A stretch of DNA of 64,000 bases from Sphingobacteriaceae bacterium GW460-11-11-14-LB5 (GCA_002151545.1 CP021237.1:2108001-2172000), one strand, 5' to 3'. Positions 53,112 through 62,394 are shown, numbered from the stretch's first letter. A program made the numbers and translations. Notes: a model not told the origin generated them from the letters alone.

Positions 53112-54602
53112 TTACTTATAAAAAACCTCATTCCAATGCAATTCATTTCTGAACTGATTGATTTTGGTATCAGCACCAATATTTACATATTCTAAACCGG
53201 CAATATTGGCAAAATCCAATAAATGTTCAGTCGTTAAATTCTGACTATAAGCAGTATGGTGTGCACCACCGGCATAAATCCAGGCTGCACAACCTGTTTT
53301 CATATCAGGTAAAGGTTTCCACAATACACGGGCTACCGGTAAGTTTGGTAAATCATGTTCAGCTTCAACAGCTTTCACTTCGTTCACCAGCAGACGAAAA
53401 CGGTTACCCATATCAATTAAAGCTGCATTTAAAGCATCACCACCAGCAACATTAAAAACCAGTCGGGCAGGATCAGCTTTACCACCAATACCCAATGGGT
53501 GAACCTCTAAGCTTGCTTTACCGCTAGCCAAAGAAGCATCAACCTCGAGCATGTGCGAGCCTAAAACCATCGAATTTGCGGGATCGAAGTGATAAGTATA
53601 ATCTTCCATAAATGCATTTCCACCGGCCAAACCTGCACCCATTACTTTACAGGCACGTACTAAAGCTGCCGTTTTCCAATCGCCTTCACCTGCAAAGCCA
53701 TAGCCATCGGCCATTAAACGCTGCGCAGCAATTCCTGGTAGCTGGATCATGCCGTGCAAATCTTCGAAAGTATCAGAGAAACCTTTAAAGCCACCATCTA
53801 CTAAGAATTTTCTTAATCCTAATTCAATTTTGGCTGCCTCATAAACAGATGAGTGCCTTGCGCCGCCAGCTTTTAAATCATCAGCCATTTCATAGGTGGC
53901 TTCGTATTCTTCTAATAAAGACTGAATGGCATCTTCACCTATTCCATTAATTACTGCTACCAAATCGCCTATACCATAAGTATTTACAGCAAAACCGAAT
54001 TTCATTTCAGCTTCAACTTTATCGCCATCGGTAACGGCAACATAACGCATGTTATCGCCAAAACGGGCAAATTTAGCGCCTTGCCAATCGTGCCATCCGG
54101 CAGCAGCCCTGCACCAGGTATCAATCTGTTTGGCCACTTCTTCATCCTGCCAATGCCCAACAACTACCTTACGGTCTTTGCGCATGCGCGAAACCATAAA
54201 ACCAAACTCACGGTCTCCATGTGCACTTTGGTTCAGGTTCATGAAATCCATATCGATGGTATTCCACGGAATATCGCGGTTAAACTGTGTGTGTAAATGT
54301 AGTAATGGTTTTTGCAAAACATTTAAACCCCTGATCCACATTTTAGCAGGAGAGAAGGTATGCATCCAGGTGATTACCCCAATACAATTCTCGTCAATAT
54401 TGGCTTGTTGTAAGGTTTCGAAAATCTCTTCAGTCGTTTTTACAATCGGTTTGTATACCACCGAAACAGAAATACTGCCGTTTTGGTTTAACGAATCGGC
54501 TACCTCCTGGGCATGTGCTGCCACTTGTTTTAAGGTTTCTTCACCGTACAAATGTTGTGTACCCGTGATAAACCAAACTTGTAATTTTTTTAAATCAATC
54601 AT
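53112..54602 (-). CDS. araA: L-arabinose isomerase
   Basis: A 496-residue enzyme converting L-arabinose to L-ribulose, cytosolic and Mn-dependent. Start [20 protein letters not shown] is typical. Catalytic and metal positions are intact: [10 protein letters not shown] (Glu), [12 protein letters not shown] (Glu), [10 protein letters not shown] (His) and GGAHHTAYS (His). Length matches the family. It is last in the araB-araD-araA order and separated from araD by 330 bp of repeats, so it may be transcribed through or have its own promoter. Confidence 0.97.
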   Translation of the reverse strand: MIDLKKLQVWFITGTQHLYGEETLKQVAAHAQEVADSLNQNGSISVSVVYKPIVKTTEEIFETLQQANIDENCIGVITWMHTFSPAKMWIRGLNVLQKPLLHLHTQFNRDIPWNTIDMDFMNLNQSAHGDREFGFMVSRMRKDRKVVVGHWQDEEVAKQIDTWCRAAAGWHDWQGAKFARFGDNMRYVAVTDGDKVEAEMKFGFAVNTYGIGDLVAVINGIGEDAIQSLLEEYEATYEMADDLKAGGARHSSVYEAAKIELGLRKFLVDGGFKGFSDTFEDLHGMIQLPGIAAQRLMADGYGFAGEGDWKTAALVRACKVMGAGLAGGNAFMEDYTYHFDPANSMVLGSHMLEVDASLASGKASLEVHPLGIGGKADPARLVFNVAGGDALNAALIDMGNRFRLLVNEVKAVEAEHDLPNLPVARVLWKPLPDMKTGCAAWIYAGGAHHTAYSQNLTTEHLLDFANIAGLEYVNIGADTKINQFRNELHWNEVFYK

Positions 54603-54932
54603 TACTATTTATGTTATTTTTAATTTATTCAATGCCACGGTCTGTGTCCTCACAGGCCGATTTTTTTTCTTTTTTTGAAAAGCAAGGTTCCGTATTTCAT
54701 CGGTTACTGCAGTCCTGCTTTCCGTTTTATTCACCCACCTTCGGTTGGGCTCATGCTCACTCCAATCAGGTTTAGATTACTTAGGTAAAACTTACAATTT
54801 TAAACCCGACAGCAGCGACAGCTCCCGATTCTTCATCGGGACTATAGCGAATGGCGGGGCTTTCGTTTCCTAAGCACCACTGTACCTGCTTTCCAAAACC
54901 CTTAATTCAATTTATGCAATTAAACTCAAAAC
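54603..54932. other. 330-bp araD-araA gap holding repeat units
   Basis: Contains a family E-like hairpin (ACGGTCTGTGTCCTCACAGG, near 54638), a CACCTTCGGTTGGGC segment, and TCCCGAT-TCTTC-ATCGGGA (54826-54844). The ORF seen antisense to araA runs into it but has no support. No promoter could be fixed. Confidence 0.6.
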
Positions 54933-55634
54933 TTATTTTTGTCCATAATAAGCACCATCACCATGTTTACGTTCATAATGTTTCTCTATTAACGAATCCT
55001 TCAGCTTTGGTGCCTGCGGATTGATCTGTTCTGTTAACAAAGCCATTTGTGCCACAGTTTCTAAAACAGCACTGTTATAAACTGCTTTCTCGGCTGTTTT
55101 TCCCCAGGTAAAAGGAGCATGGTTACCCACCAAAATCATTTCAACTTCTTGATAACTTAAACCCAAACTTTCAAAATGGTTCATGATCTGAAAGCCCGTT
55201 TCGTACTCATAATTGCCTTTAATCATTTCATCAGCCATTGGTGGTGCGCAAGGAATATCAACAGTTAAATGGTCGGCATGGGTGGTCCCGAAAATTGGAA
55301 TTGCCCTTTGTGCCTGCGCCCAGGCCGTTCCATAAGTAGAATGGGTATGCACAATCCCGCCAATTTCTGCCCAGTGTTGATATAAAACGGCATGGGTCTT
55401 GGTATCTGATGAGGGGCGTAAAGTCCCTTCAACCGTGTTGCCGTTAAAATCTACAATAACCATTTTTTCGGGTGATAAATCCTCGTAAGGCACACCGCTT
55501 GGTTTAATGGCAAAAACACCTTTCGACCGGTCTGCAGCACTTACATTACCGAAAGTAAAAAGCACCAGTCCCAATTTAGGTAACTGCATATTGGCCTGGT
55601 AAGCCTGCTCTTTTATATCCTGATAGTTGCTCAT
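54933..55634 (-). CDS. araD: L-ribulose-5-phosphate 4-epimerase
   Basis: A 233-residue class II aldolase-like epimerase forming D-xylulose 5-phosphate. Metal histidines are seen in GIVHTHSTYGTAW and FGTTHADHLTVD, with a later His in VGNHAPF. Standard family length. The start overlaps the araB stop by 4 nt, so translation is coupled to the kinase. Confidence 0.96.
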   Translation of the reverse strand: MSNYQDIKEQAYQANMQLPKLGLVLFTFGNVSAADRSKGVFAIKPSGVPYEDLSPEKMVIVDFNGNTVEGTLRPSSDTKTHAVLYQHWAEIGGIVHTHSTYGTAWAQAQRAIPIFGTTHADHLTVDIPCAPPMADEMIKGNYEYETGFQIMNHFESLGLSYQEVEMILVGNHAPFTWGKTAEKAVYNSAVLETVAQMALLTEQINPQAPKLKDSLIEKHYERKHGDGAYYGQK

Positions 55635-57331
55635 GATAAATAAGGTTTTACATCTTTTTTATTGTATTTCTCCAGGTATCTGCCCAGACCTAAATATTGC
55701 TGGTAATGCTGGCGGTAAAGCTTTTGCTTTTTAATATTGGGCTTATATTCTTTCTCAAAACCTGTTCCCATGGCCGCCATAGCGGTTTCGATATCTGGAT
55801 AAATGCCTGCCGCTACCGCTGCAAACATCGCGGCGCCTAATGCACAGGTATGCTCAAAACGGTGAATCCTGATGGGCATTTCCAGTACATCGGCCATCAT
55901 TTGCATAATATAAGCCGATTTTTTGGCGACACCACCAATGCCGATAATTCCTTTTACCGGAACGCCCTGTTCTTTAAACCGATCTACAATAGCCTTTGCA
56001 CCGAAACAGGTTGCTGCAGCTAGAGCACGGAAAAACCGAGGTGCATCAGTCCCTAAACCTAAACCTGTTATGGCCCCTTTAAGTTCCTGATTGGCATCTG
56101 GTGTTCTACGGCCGTTTAACCAGTCAATAGCCAGTTCTGCATAATCCTCGTTTGGTAAAGCATCAGCCTGTTTGCTTAAATTAGCAATAATTTTGCCCTC
56201 TAATTCAGCCTTTAATGCAGTAGCAGTAGCTTCATCAATTACTTCAGATTCTGTAAGTAAATGATTTAACGGCCAGCTGATTAAGTTTTTAAACCAGGCA
56301 TAAACATCGCCAAAAGCAGATTGACCAGCCTCTAAACCTGCCATCCCCGGAATTACTGAACCATTAACCTGTCCGCAGATACCGTTAATCAATTTACCAT
56401 GTAAATCCTGATTGGGTGCAACCAGGATATCGCAGGTACTTGTACCCATTACTTTACTCAGGTAGTAAGGTTCAATCTGTCCGCCTACTGCGCCCATATG
56501 GGCATCAAACGCGCCAACGCCTACCACCACATCAGTATTTAAGCCTAATTTGTTTGCCCATTCCTCGCTCAATGTTCCCGCAGAAACATCAGAGGTATAG
56601 GTGTCGGTAAATAATTTAGCTCTGAAGCCGGCTAAAAGCGGATCAAGGCTGCTAAAGAAATCTTCTGGAGGTAAACCGTTAAATTCTTCTGCCCAAAGTG
56701 CTTTATGCCCTGCAGCACAACGGCTACGTTTCATTGTGCTAATGTCGTTTCCACCGCAAAGTAAAAACGGAATCCAGTCGCAATGCTCTACCCATGATGC
56801 TGCACCTTTTTTAATAGTCAAATCGACCCTTAAAATATGCAATAATTTAGACCAGAACCATTCTGACGAATAAATGCCGCCGACGTATTTCAGGTAGTTG
56901 GTATCGAATTTTGTGGCATGTTCATTAATTTCGGCAGCTTCTTTTACTGAGGTATGGTCTTTCCAAAGCACAAACATGGCATTTGGATTCTCTTCAAAAT
57001 CTTTAGTTAAGGCAAGGGGAGTACCTGTTGCATCAACCGCAACCGGGCTCGAACCCGTTGTATCAACGGAGATACCTTTTACCAAATGTGCAATTTCAGC
57101 ACCACCTGCTTTAGCCAGGCAATCTTTTATGGTGTGGGTTAAACCTTCAATATAATCTAGGGGATGCTGGCGGAACTGATTAACAGCGGGTTTACAGTAT
57201 AAACCTTTCTGCCATCTTGGATAAAGAAAAACCGATGAGGCTATTTCTTTTCCGTTTGCGGTATCGACTAGAACAGACCGGACAGAATCTGTCCCGTAAT
57301 CCACTCCAATTACATAGTTTGCTGTGCTCAT
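55631..57331 (-). CDS. araB: L-ribulokinase
   Basis: A 566-residue FGGY-family kinase phosphorylating L-ribulose. The N-terminal phosphate-binding strand VIGVDYGTDSVRSVLVD, the substrate region DTTGSSPVAVD and the C-terminal ATP motif GIGGVAKKSAYIMQMMADV are present. First gene of the operon. The 138 bp upstream is AT-rich and holds TTGATT-TTTT-AATCAA (57385-57400), a weak candidate operator. No AraR or AraC-type regulator is in the window. Confidence 0.96.
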   Translation of the reverse strand: MSTANYVIGVDYGTDSVRSVLVDTANGKEIASSVFLYPRWQKGLYCKPAVNQFRQHPLDYIEGLTHTIKDCLAKAGGAEIAHLVKGISVDTTGSSPVAVDATGTPLALTKDFEENPNAMFVLWKDHTSVKEAAEINEHATKFDTNYLKYVGGIYSSEWFWSKLLHILRVDLTIKKGAASWVEHCDWIPFLLCGGNDISTMKRSRCAAGHKALWAEEFNGLPPEDFFSSLDPLLAGFRAKLFTDTYTSDVSAGTLSEEWANKLGLNTDVVVGVGAFDAHMGAVGGQIEPYYLSKVMGTSTCDILVAPNQDLHGKLINGICGQVNGSVIPGMAGLEAGQSAFGDVYAWFKNLISWPLNHLLTESEVIDEATATALKAELEGKIIANLSKQADALPNEDYAELAIDWLNGRRTPDANQELKGAITGLGLGTDAPRFFRALAAATCFGAKAIVDRFKEQGVPVKGIIGIGGVAKKSAYIMQMMADVLEMPIRIHRFEHTCALGAAMFAAVAAGIYPDIETAMAAMGTGFEKEYKPNIKKQKLYRQHYQQYLGLGRYLEKYNKKDVKPYLS

Positions 57332-57469
57332 AACAATAAATAAATGTCTAATTAACGTTTATTTTTTTGAAATAAGAAATTTTATTGATTTTTTAATCAA
57401 AAACCTCAATTTTAGATGGATACGACCACTATTTTGTTTATGGGTTTTGCACCTGGCTGGTAGATTAAG

Positions 57470-58342
57470 CTATTCTTTTTTCGCTGCAGGGTATAAAAAT
57501 TTAAAGGAATTGGAAACCGCCTGATGCATGATGGTGGCATGATTCTCTTGGGGTAAAAAATCAAAATATACTTTTACATTTTTGTTTTTAAACCCTTTTA
57601 TCTTTTCAGCCAATACATTTGCATCCACTTCCATTACCCTGGGTATTTCGGTTGGGGTAAGACCTTCTTTACCAACAGCAATGTAAACCGAAGTTTGCTG
57701 CTTAAAAGTACTTTCTTTGATTTTCGAATCTTGATTTAACAAGGAACCATTATTCCACCATAGGCTGGGGCTAATAATAATGTATTGATTAAAAAGTGCA
57801 GGTTTTTTGATTAGGATTTCAGTCGCCAGCAATCCACCTAAAGATTGACCGATGATGGTTTTATTTGTATTCGTTTTATATTTTGCCTGAATATAAGGCT
57901 GAAGCTCATTTTCTATAAAGGAAATAAATTTATCCGAATGACCTGTTGTAGGGTAGCTTTTCTTGTCGCGCTCAATTGATGTTGGAAAAGTAAAATCCCT
58001 TTTACGATCGACGGTTGCAATGCCCACTACAATTGATTTAGGAACCTGATTTACCCACTCGAAACTATTAAACTGCACAAGCCCTACAATATGGATAAAA
58101 TCTTCATCAGCAGAACCATCGAGCAAATAAATTACCGGGTATTTTGTGGTATCATTTTGTTTATACCCTTCGGGTAGGTATATATTTAAAATCCTCTTTT
58201 CTGAGAGCGCTTTCGATTGTATTTCATCAATTACACCTAAAACAAAAGCTTTACTTTGAGCAGTATCATTTAATTTATTTTTTTGTCCAAAAACTAAAGC
58301 TGTAGAAAAAGTTAAAAGAAGAAGTAAAAATGTTTTATTCAT
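57470..58342 (-). CDS. Fes-like alpha/beta-hydrolase esterase, secreted
   Basis: A 290-residue protein. ATG at 58342 is chosen because it starts a signal peptide (KTFLLLLLTFSTALVFGQ); the ORF extends upstream to 58411 without one. Family features (esterase D / enterochelin esterase group): YLPEGYKQ, VIYLLDGSADEDF, nucleophile IGQSLGGLLA and ENHATIMHQ near the end (His). Substrate could be an acyl ester or siderophore; unrelated to the ara genes as far as can be seen. Monocistronic. Confidence 0.82.
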   Translation of the reverse strand: MNKTFLLLLLTFSTALVFGQKNKLNDTAQSKAFVLGVIDEIQSKALSEKRILNIYLPEGYKQNDTTKYPVIYLLDGSADEDFIHIVGLVQFNSFEWVNQVPKSIVVGIATVDRKRDFTFPTSIERDKKSYPTTGHSDKFISFIENELQPYIQAKYKTNTNKTIIGQSLGGLLATEILIKKPALFNQYIIISPSLWWNNGSLLNQDSKIKESTFKQQTSVYIAVGKEGLTPTEIPRVMEVDANVLAEKIKGFKNKNVKVYFDFLPQENHATIMHQAVSNSFKFLYPAAKKE

Positions 58343-58539
58343 ATTTTTCCTGTAGGATATCGGCTGTGATAAAATGTACTCAATCGGTACACTTTTTTTG
58401 GAAAAATACAATTTTCAACTGGCCTGATAAAATTGATACTGATTTATGTAACCGGTAAATCGTTAACAAGAAAGATAAATGTCTGAAACACCCCACTATA
58501 ATGTCCATTTAGACCTGCCTTAAAAGATGTGGTTTACAC

Positions 58540-58547
58540 TAAATTTG
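58540..58547 (+). promoter_or_regulatory. Candidate -7 box for the DinB-like gene
   Basis: TAAATTTG fits TAnnTTTG about 80 nt before the DinB start; the -33 box is not convincing. The divergent gap 58343-58626 otherwise shows only a TGTAC/GTACA pair at 58375-58391. Confidence 0.35.
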
Positions 58548-58626
58548 CTTTTAACTTGTCACGATATCAGTGTGGTAATTAAATTAAACCCATTTGAATT
58601 ATCTATTGAAATCTAAAAATATAAAT

Positions 58627-59154
58627 ATGAAACTTAAAAAATTAGTAATCATCATGTGTCTAATGATGGGTACGCAGCTGGTAAAGGCACAGGTAATAGC
58701 AACCGATCTGGTTAAGGAGTGGGAAAGATCAAAAATTTACACCAAAGAATATCTGGATGTAATGCCTGAAAGTGCTTATTCTTTAAAACCTACTCCTGAA
58801 ATGCGGTCTTTTGCTGAACAGCTGTTACACCTTGCAGATGCCAACTATGGTCTGGGCGCTGATGCAGTAGGTCAGAAAGATCCTTTTGCGCTGGGCGAAA
58901 TGGAAAAAACTGTAGATAAATCCAAATCTAATGTCACTAAGTTAGTGCTGGCCAGCTATGATTATGTAATTGATAATATAAAAAAGATGACAGATGCACA
59001 GCTGAATGAAAGCTTCAAAATGTTGGGTAAATTCGAAATGAACCGAAGAACCGCTTTGGCTAAGGTGTTTGAGCACCAGACTCATCACAGAGGGCAAACG
59101 ACAGTTTACATTCGTCTGGCAGGCATCAAACCACCACAAGAAAAATTATTTTAA
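58627..59154 (+). CDS. DinB-family putative metal protein with a signal peptide
   Basis: A 175-residue four-helix-bundle protein; ATG 58627 is preferred over an upstream TTG. Residues 1-22 form a signal peptide (VIIMCLMMGTQLVKAQ). Metal-type histidines are seen in QLLHLADANYG and FEHQTHHRGQ, the latter being the DinB C-terminal signature. Family members include thiol-dependent metal hydrolases and transferases; this one's reaction is unknown. It is followed 1 nt later by an SRPBCC gene, so the two are co-expressed. Confidence 0.85.
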   Translation: MKLKKLVIIMCLMMGTQLVKAQVIATDLVKEWERSKIYTKEYLDVMPESAYSLKPTPEMRSFAEQLLHLADANYGLGADAVGQKDPFALGEMEKTVDKSKSNVTKLVLASYDYVIDNIKKMTDAQLNESFKMLGKFEMNRRTALAKVFEHQTHHRGQTTVYIRLAGIKPPQEKLF

Positions 59155-59155
59155 A

Positions 59156-59599
59156 ATGGAAACTATAAATTTCACGTCTACGATACTGGTAGACCAAACA
59201 CTGAGAGAGGTTTTTGAAGCTGTAGTAGCCCCTCAAAAGTGGTGGTCAGGAGAATTCGAAGGAAATACAAAAGATCTAGGTGACGAGTTTACTTACCGTT
59301 ACAAGGATATTCATTATTCTAAGCAGCATGTTGTCGAGCTAATTCCAGATCAAAAAGTGGTTTGGCTGGTCACCGAAAGCCAACTTAATTTTCTTGAAGA
59401 TAAATCGGAATGGACCGGCACAAAAATAATTTTTGAGATTTCCCCCGAAGGGAATAAAACCAGATTATTGTTCACACACCAGGGAATACATCCTGAAATT
59501 GAATGTTACAGTGCCTGCTCAACTGCGTGGAGCCAGTTAATTAATCAGAGCCTGTATAGCCTGATCACTGCTGGTGAAGCGCAAAAACCTTTATTATAA
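59156..59599 (+). CDS. SRPBCC/AHSA1-like protein
   Basis: A 147-residue protein; ATG 59156 fits better than the long extension to 59069, which overlaps DinB. START-like fold: STILVDQTLREVFEAVVAPQ, WWSGEFEGNTKDLGDEF, and a C-terminal helix. These small domains bind hydrophobic ligands or Hsp90 partners; ligand unknown. Coupled to DinB by one-base spacing. Confidence 0.82.
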   Translation: METINFTSTILVDQTLREVFEAVVAPQKWWSGEFEGNTKDLGDEFTYRYKDIHYSKQHVVELIPDQKVVWLVTESQLNFLEDKSEWTGTKIIFEISPEGNKTRLLFTHQGIHPEIECYSACSTAWSQLINQSLYSLITAGEAQKPLL

Positions 59600-59602
59600 T
59601 TT

Positions 59603-59649
59603 GCTTTAGCGCGAAACAACAACATTAAGGTCATGTTCCGCGCTAAAGC
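59603..59649. terminator. 11-bp perfect inverted repeat between convergent genes
   Basis: GCTTTAGCGCG (59603-59613) and CGCGCTAAAGC (59639-59649) pair perfectly around a 25-nt loop, between SRPBCC and the convergent HxlR gene. No T-tract, so termination is inferred from position. Confidence 0.45.
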
Positions 59650-59675
59650 TGTCTCCATTTGTAAGCACGAATTAA

Positions 59676-60053
59676 TCAGCTGTCTTTCAGGTGCTGTCTG
59701 TGGTTTTTGCCCCATCTGATCATTTCCAGGATGATGTCCCCAAATGATCTGCAATATTCCGTTGATGTATATTCCACACTTACCGGTGTGTCAGCTGTAA
59801 CCGTTCTTTTGATCAGTTGGTTTGCTGTCATTTCTTTTAATTCTTTGGAAAGCATACGTGTTGTAATTCCAGGAATGCTCCTTTCAATTTCACGGAATCT
59901 TTTATTGCCATTACAAATGGAATTGATAATGGGGAGCTTCCATTTACCTCCAAGAACATAAAGTGTATCCTGCAAAGCCTGTATTTCTTCCTGTTGATTG
60001 CGTGGATTGGACAGTACCTCTGTCGCAATCTGGTTTCTTTTTTCTGTTTCCAT
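59676..60053 (-). CDS. HxlR-family transcriptional regulator
   Basis: A 125-residue winged-helix regulator with the HxlR pattern: VLGGKWKLPIINSICNGNKR, FREIERSIPGITTRMLSKEL and a C-terminal dimer helix. Such proteins often respond to redox or electrophiles. It is divergent from an SDR gene with a 12-bp inverted repeat between them, so autoregulation plus SDR control is likely. Confidence 0.93.
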   Translation of the reverse strand: METEKRNQIATEVLSNPRNQQEEIQALQDTLYVLGGKWKLPIINSICNGNKRFREIERSIPGITTRMLSKELKEMTANQLIKRTVTADTPVSVEYTSTEYCRSFGDIILEMIRWGKNHRQHLKDS

Positions 60054-60096
60054 TATTGGTATACTCTGTTATACTGAATACAAAAGTATACCAATA
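60054..60096. promoter_or_regulatory. HxlR-type operator: perfect 12-bp inverted repeat
   Basis: TATTGGTATACT (60054-60065) and AGTATACCAATA (60085-60096) are perfect complements separated by 19 nt. The right arm overlaps a minus-strand TACTTTTG box (60088-60081) fitting TAnnTTTG for hxlR; a plus-strand TATTTTTG box (60103-60110) follows for the SDR. Both promoters could be blocked by a bound dimer. Confidence 0.7.
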
Positions 60097-60135
60097 TAAG
60101 CATATTTTTGTCGTCATAAAATTTATTTTTTGATC

Positions 60136-60882
60136 ATGAGTAACTTAACAGGAAAAAAAGCGCTGGTAACCGGCGGAAATAGCGGCATTGGCTACGCCAC
60201 TGCAAAAGAATTAAAAGCACAGGGTGCAGAAGTAATCATTACCGGAAGAAGAAAAGACGCAGTTGATAAGGCTGCTGCAGAACTTGGTGTGATAGGTTTG
60301 GTGGCAGACCAGAGCCAGATCACCGCAATTGAGGGATTAGCCAGCGATGTTGAAAGCATCTTTAATAAAATTGATATCCTTTTTATCAATGCAGGTGTAG
60401 TGGAACAGAGCAGCATTGCAGAGGCGACTGAAAAAAGTTTTGACACTATTTTTGGTATTAATTTTAAAGGTGCCTACTTTACTTTGAGCAAATTTATTCC
60501 ATTGATGAATGATGGTAGTTCAGTGGTATTTCTTTCTTCAAATACCGCACACATGGACGGGGCAAAAAGCTCAATTTATACTTCAAGCAAATCAGCACTG
60601 AACTCGGTTATGCGTATTGCAGCTGTAGAGTTAGCGCCTCGCCAAATCCGGGTAAATAGTGTAAGCCCAGGACCCATAGCTACAGAAATTATGAATAAAA
60701 TGGGACTGAACGAAGAACAGTTAAATGGCATTAACCAATGGCTCATCAGCCGCAGTCCGCTAGGCAAAATTGGGAAATCTGAGGATGTGGCAAAAATGGT
60801 TGCTTTCTTCTGTGGTGATGCTGCAACCTATATAACTGGTGCAGAAATTGTGATGGACGGGGGCATGAGTCTTAAGGCTTAG
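60136..60882 (+). CDS. SDR-family oxidoreductase, HxlR-linked
   Basis: A 248-residue classical SDR; ATG 60136 is chosen over the TTG at 60130. Cofactor motif VTGGNSGIGYATA, active site SIYTSSKSAL (Tyr-x-x-x-Lys intact) and VNSVSPGPIATEI are all standard. Such HxlR-linked SDRs often reduce aldehydes or quinones; the substrate is unknown. The 188 bp after it shows no clear feature. Confidence 0.88.
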   Translation: MSNLTGKKALVTGGNSGIGYATAKELKAQGAEVIITGRRKDAVDKAAAELGVIGLVADQSQITAIEGLASDVESIFNKIDILFINAGVVEQSSIAEATEKSFDTIFGINFKGAYFTLSKFIPLMNDGSSVVFLSSNTAHMDGAKSSIYTSSKSALNSVMRIAAVELAPRQIRVNSVSPGPIATEIMNKMGLNEEQLNGINQWLISRSPLGKIGKSEDVAKMVAFFCGDAATYITGAEIVMDGGMSLKA

Positions 60883-61070
60883 CACTAATGGCTAAGGTAC
60901 AAGTAATCGCTGGTAAAGTGTTACAAAGAAGCTAAATGAATTAAGGCTAGTACAAACAAAAGAGATGACATCAAACAACGTATAGACCATCAGATGGTTA
61001 AGCACTAAGTAATATTTTCCAGGGAAGTTAAGGTCATTTATAAGTATTTTTGTTTATCAAACACAATACG

Positions 61071-61427
61071 ATGAACGATACCCAGCAGAAACTTAGACAC
61101 CAGCAGGTGCAATACCTTGAATTTCTTTCGCGCGACCTTGAAAAGGTAAAGGCATTTTATACCGGGGCTTTCGGGTGGACCTTTACTGATTACGGGCCGG
61201 AATATACTGCTTTTGAGGGCGATTTTGTTGACGGTGGTTTTACATTAGGAGCGCCTGAGAAAGGAAGCATTCTGGTCGTACTTTATTCACAGGATTTAGA
61301 GGGAACCAGAACGAGCGTTCTTAGTGCTGGTGGCATAATTTCAAAAGAAATATTTGCTTTTCCCGGTGGACGCAGGTTCCAGTTCCTTGATCCGGATGGT
61401 TATGAGCTTGCCGTGTGGTCGTTGTAA
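61071..61427 (+). CDS. VOC-family (glyoxalase/bleomycin-resistance fold) protein
   Basis: A 118-residue protein; ATG 61071 is preferred over the TTG at 61050. The single VOC domain shows VQYLEFLSRDLEKVKAFYTG then FGWTF, and RRFQFLDPDGYELAVWS at the end (metal-type Glu). Function not assignable. Confidence 0.8.
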   Translation: MNDTQQKLRHQQVQYLEFLSRDLEKVKAFYTGAFGWTFTDYGPEYTAFEGDFVDGGFTLGAPEKGSILVVLYSQDLEGTRTSVLSAGGIISKEIFAFPGGRRFQFLDPDGYELAVWSL

Positions 61428-61480
61428 GCAATAAACAGAAAGCCAATCACTTAAAAGCGATCACACGGCTACCCATTTTG

Positions 61481-61933
61481 TCATTTTTTGTGAAGCTCCT
61501 GCGCAAGTCCTATGAGAAGGCCTTCTGATCCTCTAATGTAGCACAGTTTGTAGGAGTCTTCATATTGAACCACCTCGCCAACAAGTGTAGCACCAAGCTT
61601 TTCTAGTCTTGGTAAGAGTTCTTCGATATCTGAAACGGTAAACATTACCCGCAGGTAGCCCAGGGAATTAACCGGCGCTGTGCGATGGTCTGAAACAGTA
61701 AGTGGAGCCAGAAACTGTGAAATTTCAAGTCGGCTGTGGCCGTCGGGGGTCACCATCATCGCGACTTCCACGTGCTGGTTACCCAGCCCCGTAACCTTAC
61801 CTGCCCATTCGCCCTCGATTGTGGCCCGGCCTTCCAGTTTCAGACCGATTTCGGTAAAGAAAGAGATGGCATTGTCAAGCGATGCTACAACAATGCCCAT
61901 ATTATCCATTCTGATTAATTGGTTTTGTGCCAT
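61481..61933 (-). CDS. VOC-family protein, two half-domains
   Basis: A 150-residue protein convergent with the other VOC gene. MDNMGIVVASLDNAISFF opens the fold; HVEVAMMV and a late Glu-poor strand (EGLLIGLAQEL) suggest metal-site variation. Function unknown. A minus-strand TAACTTTG box (61977-61970) with TTTG 17 nt further upstream is a plausible promoter. Confidence 0.8.
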   Translation of the reverse strand: MAQNQLIRMDNMGIVVASLDNAISFFTEIGLKLEGRATIEGEWAGKVTGLGNQHVEVAMMVTPDGHSRLEISQFLAPLTVSDHRTAPVNSLGYLRVMFTVSDIEELLPRLEKLGATLVGEVVQYEDSYKLCYIRGSEGLLIGLAQELHKK

Positions 61934-61969
61934 AAGAATTTGCTTATAATTTAAAATTAAGGAATTTCA

Positions 61970-61998
61970 CAAAGTTAATAGACGATTTATGGACCAAA
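61970..61998 (-). promoter_or_regulatory. Candidate promoter of the minus-strand VOC gene
   Basis: Minus strand TTTG (61998-61995), 17-nt spacer, TAACTTTG (61977-61970), about 37 nt before the start codon. Spacer is slightly short for the Bacteroidota consensus. Confidence 0.4.
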
Positions 61999-62028
61999 TT
62001 GAGATTGATAACGAGCAGGCGGTGTAAA

Positions 62029-62142
62029 ATGAGCATTACGATTAAACACAAAAGACGCAGTTTCTGGTTTTTTTTGGGGGGATCGCGCTTGTATTTTTCG
62101 CTCGATAAAGAGAATTTCGTACCAGATCCGAATCCGTATTAA
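62029..62142 (+). CDS. Possible 37-residue small protein
   Basis: ATG 62029 to TAA 62142 encodes a basic then aromatic peptide (IKHKRRSFWFFLGGSRLYF) ending DPNPY. No homologue is recognised and no ribosome-binding signal or promoter is obvious. It may be a chance ORF or a remnant. It lies in the 498-bp gap with tRNA-Lys. Confidence 0.25.
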   Translation: MSITIKHKRRSFWFFLGGSRLYFSLDKENFVPDPNPY

Positions 62143-62143
62143 C

Positions 62144-62170
62144 AAAAAAACCTCACATTTCTGTGAGGTT
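62144..62170 (-). terminator. Terminator of tRNA-Lys
   Basis: Minus strand AACCTCACA-GAAA-TGTGAGGTT followed by TTTTT, 6 nt after the tRNA 3' end. Strong stem with T-tract. Confidence 0.9.
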
Positions 62171-62175
62171 TCTTG

Positions 62176-62248
62176 TGATCCCGCTGGGATTCGAACCCAG
62201 GACCACTACATTAAAAGTGTAATGCTCTACCAGCTGAGCTACGGAATC
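62176..62248 (-). tRNA. tRNA-Lys (anticodon TTT)
   Basis: A 73-nt cloverleaf on the minus strand. The acceptor arm GATTCCG pairs with CGGGATC (one G-T), the D-arm is AGCTCAGCTGGTAGAGC, the anticodon loop CTTTTAA has TTT at 62215-62213, and the T-arm contains GGTTCGAATCC. Discriminator A; CCA is not encoded. Identity read from the anticodon. Confidence 0.96.
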
Positions 62249-62394
62249 TACTTTGTTAAAAACGTTATCTGTTTCCTTTAAAGTGGTGCAAATATAGGGT
62301 TATGGAGTGTTTCCTGCAAATAAAAAATCGCGAAACGCGTTAGTGTATTGATTTATAGGCGAATTAATTATTTACCTTCTCTTTTTTAAACTTA

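Noticed and set aside
54049..54678. 209-residue plus-strand ORF antisense to araA
   Set aside because: It lies over the fully conserved araA, has no recognisable motif and its composition is a reverse shadow of araA codons.
57385..57400. An operator upstream of araB (TTGATT/AATCAA)
   Set aside because: Six-base AT-rich arms are expected by chance in this spacer, and no Ara regulator is in the window. Kept only as a note under araB.
58375..58391. TGTAC/GTACA inverted pair between the esterase and DinB genes
   Set aside because: Five-base arms are too short to support without a regulator.
60883..61070. RNA gene or small ORF in the gap after the SDR
   Set aside because: No stem, motif or credible frame was seen.
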